From: Dialister sp. UBA734
GTDB taxonomy: Bacteria > Bacillota > Negativicutes > Veillonellales > Dialisteraceae
Direction: 5' to 3'
Length of the DNA stretch: 13,581 nucleotides
Assembly: GCA_002297935.1 (NCBI GenBank)
Contig: DBLC01000076.1
Location: 1 to 13,581, forward strand
Position numbers and translations under genes: made by a program. The notes under the pieces were generated by a model, which saw nothing but the letters and a program-made list of their open reading frames with translations, did not search any database and had not been told where the DNA came from. Positions 13,557 to 13,581 of this stretch are shown here, piece after piece. Numbering within the stretch: position 1 is the stretch's first letter; each line of letters starts with the position of its first letter.

Positions 13557-13581
13557 ATGATTCCGCTAGGGAAACACTGAT

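Noticed and set aside
1..13581. CRISPR array
   Set aside because: The repeats are short inverted heptamers or nonamers without unique spacers of constant length, and no cas genes are present.

Overview
The window looks like chromosomal DNA from a diderm Firmicute of the class Negativicutes (Veillonella/Megasphaera/Dialister/Acidaminococcus type; genus not resolved). The reason is the mix of an outer-membrane gene set (TolC, TamB, MlaE/F/D with an OMP-like tail on MlaD) with a sporulation-type S55 peptidase domain (SpoIVB family) and a Firmicute-like group 3 sigma factor. All eight protein genes lie on the minus strand, so transcription runs from high to low coordinates. There are no rRNA, tRNA, CRISPR or transposase genes.

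Layout in the direction of transcription: (1) 13487-11622, a secreted S55-domain protein whose Ser-motif half precedes its His-motif half, the reverse of SpoIVB. (2) 11621-11170, a gene-free stretch of nested inverted repeats. (3) 11169-8484, mlaE-mlaF-mlaD, tightly packed (8-nt gap, then a 1-nt stop/start overlap). MlaD carries a helical stalk and a predicted C-terminal beta-barrel. (4) 8304-6829, a TolC-family outer-membrane protein. (5) 6720-2332, a 1462-residue TamB/AsmA-like protein. (6) 2145-1528, a short sigma factor ending in a strong terminator. (7) 1527-769, a repeat-rich gene-free stretch. (8) 768-202, a single-pass membrane protein with a long Pro/Ala-rich tail, followed by a terminator-like hairpin.

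Together the mlaEFD-tolC-tamB block encodes a compact trans-envelope lipid-handling locus: an ABC transporter in the inner membrane, an MCE protein that may itself reach the outer membrane, and TamB as a second bridge-type protein. mlaA, mlaB and mlaC are absent. This matches what I recall of the Veillonella parvula Mla system.

The most unusual DNA is intergenic. Nearly every gap except the tight mla junctions holds a low-complexity inverted repeat. Three sequence families (GTTGTTR, GTGACTR, GGGATTA/GTAGCTA) share a strict 7-bp period, and a fourth (AGGTTCTNA-like) has a 9-bp period and a conserved AGCGT...ATTCGA core. Several are nested in one another, which suggests repeated insertion or expansion of hairpin elements.
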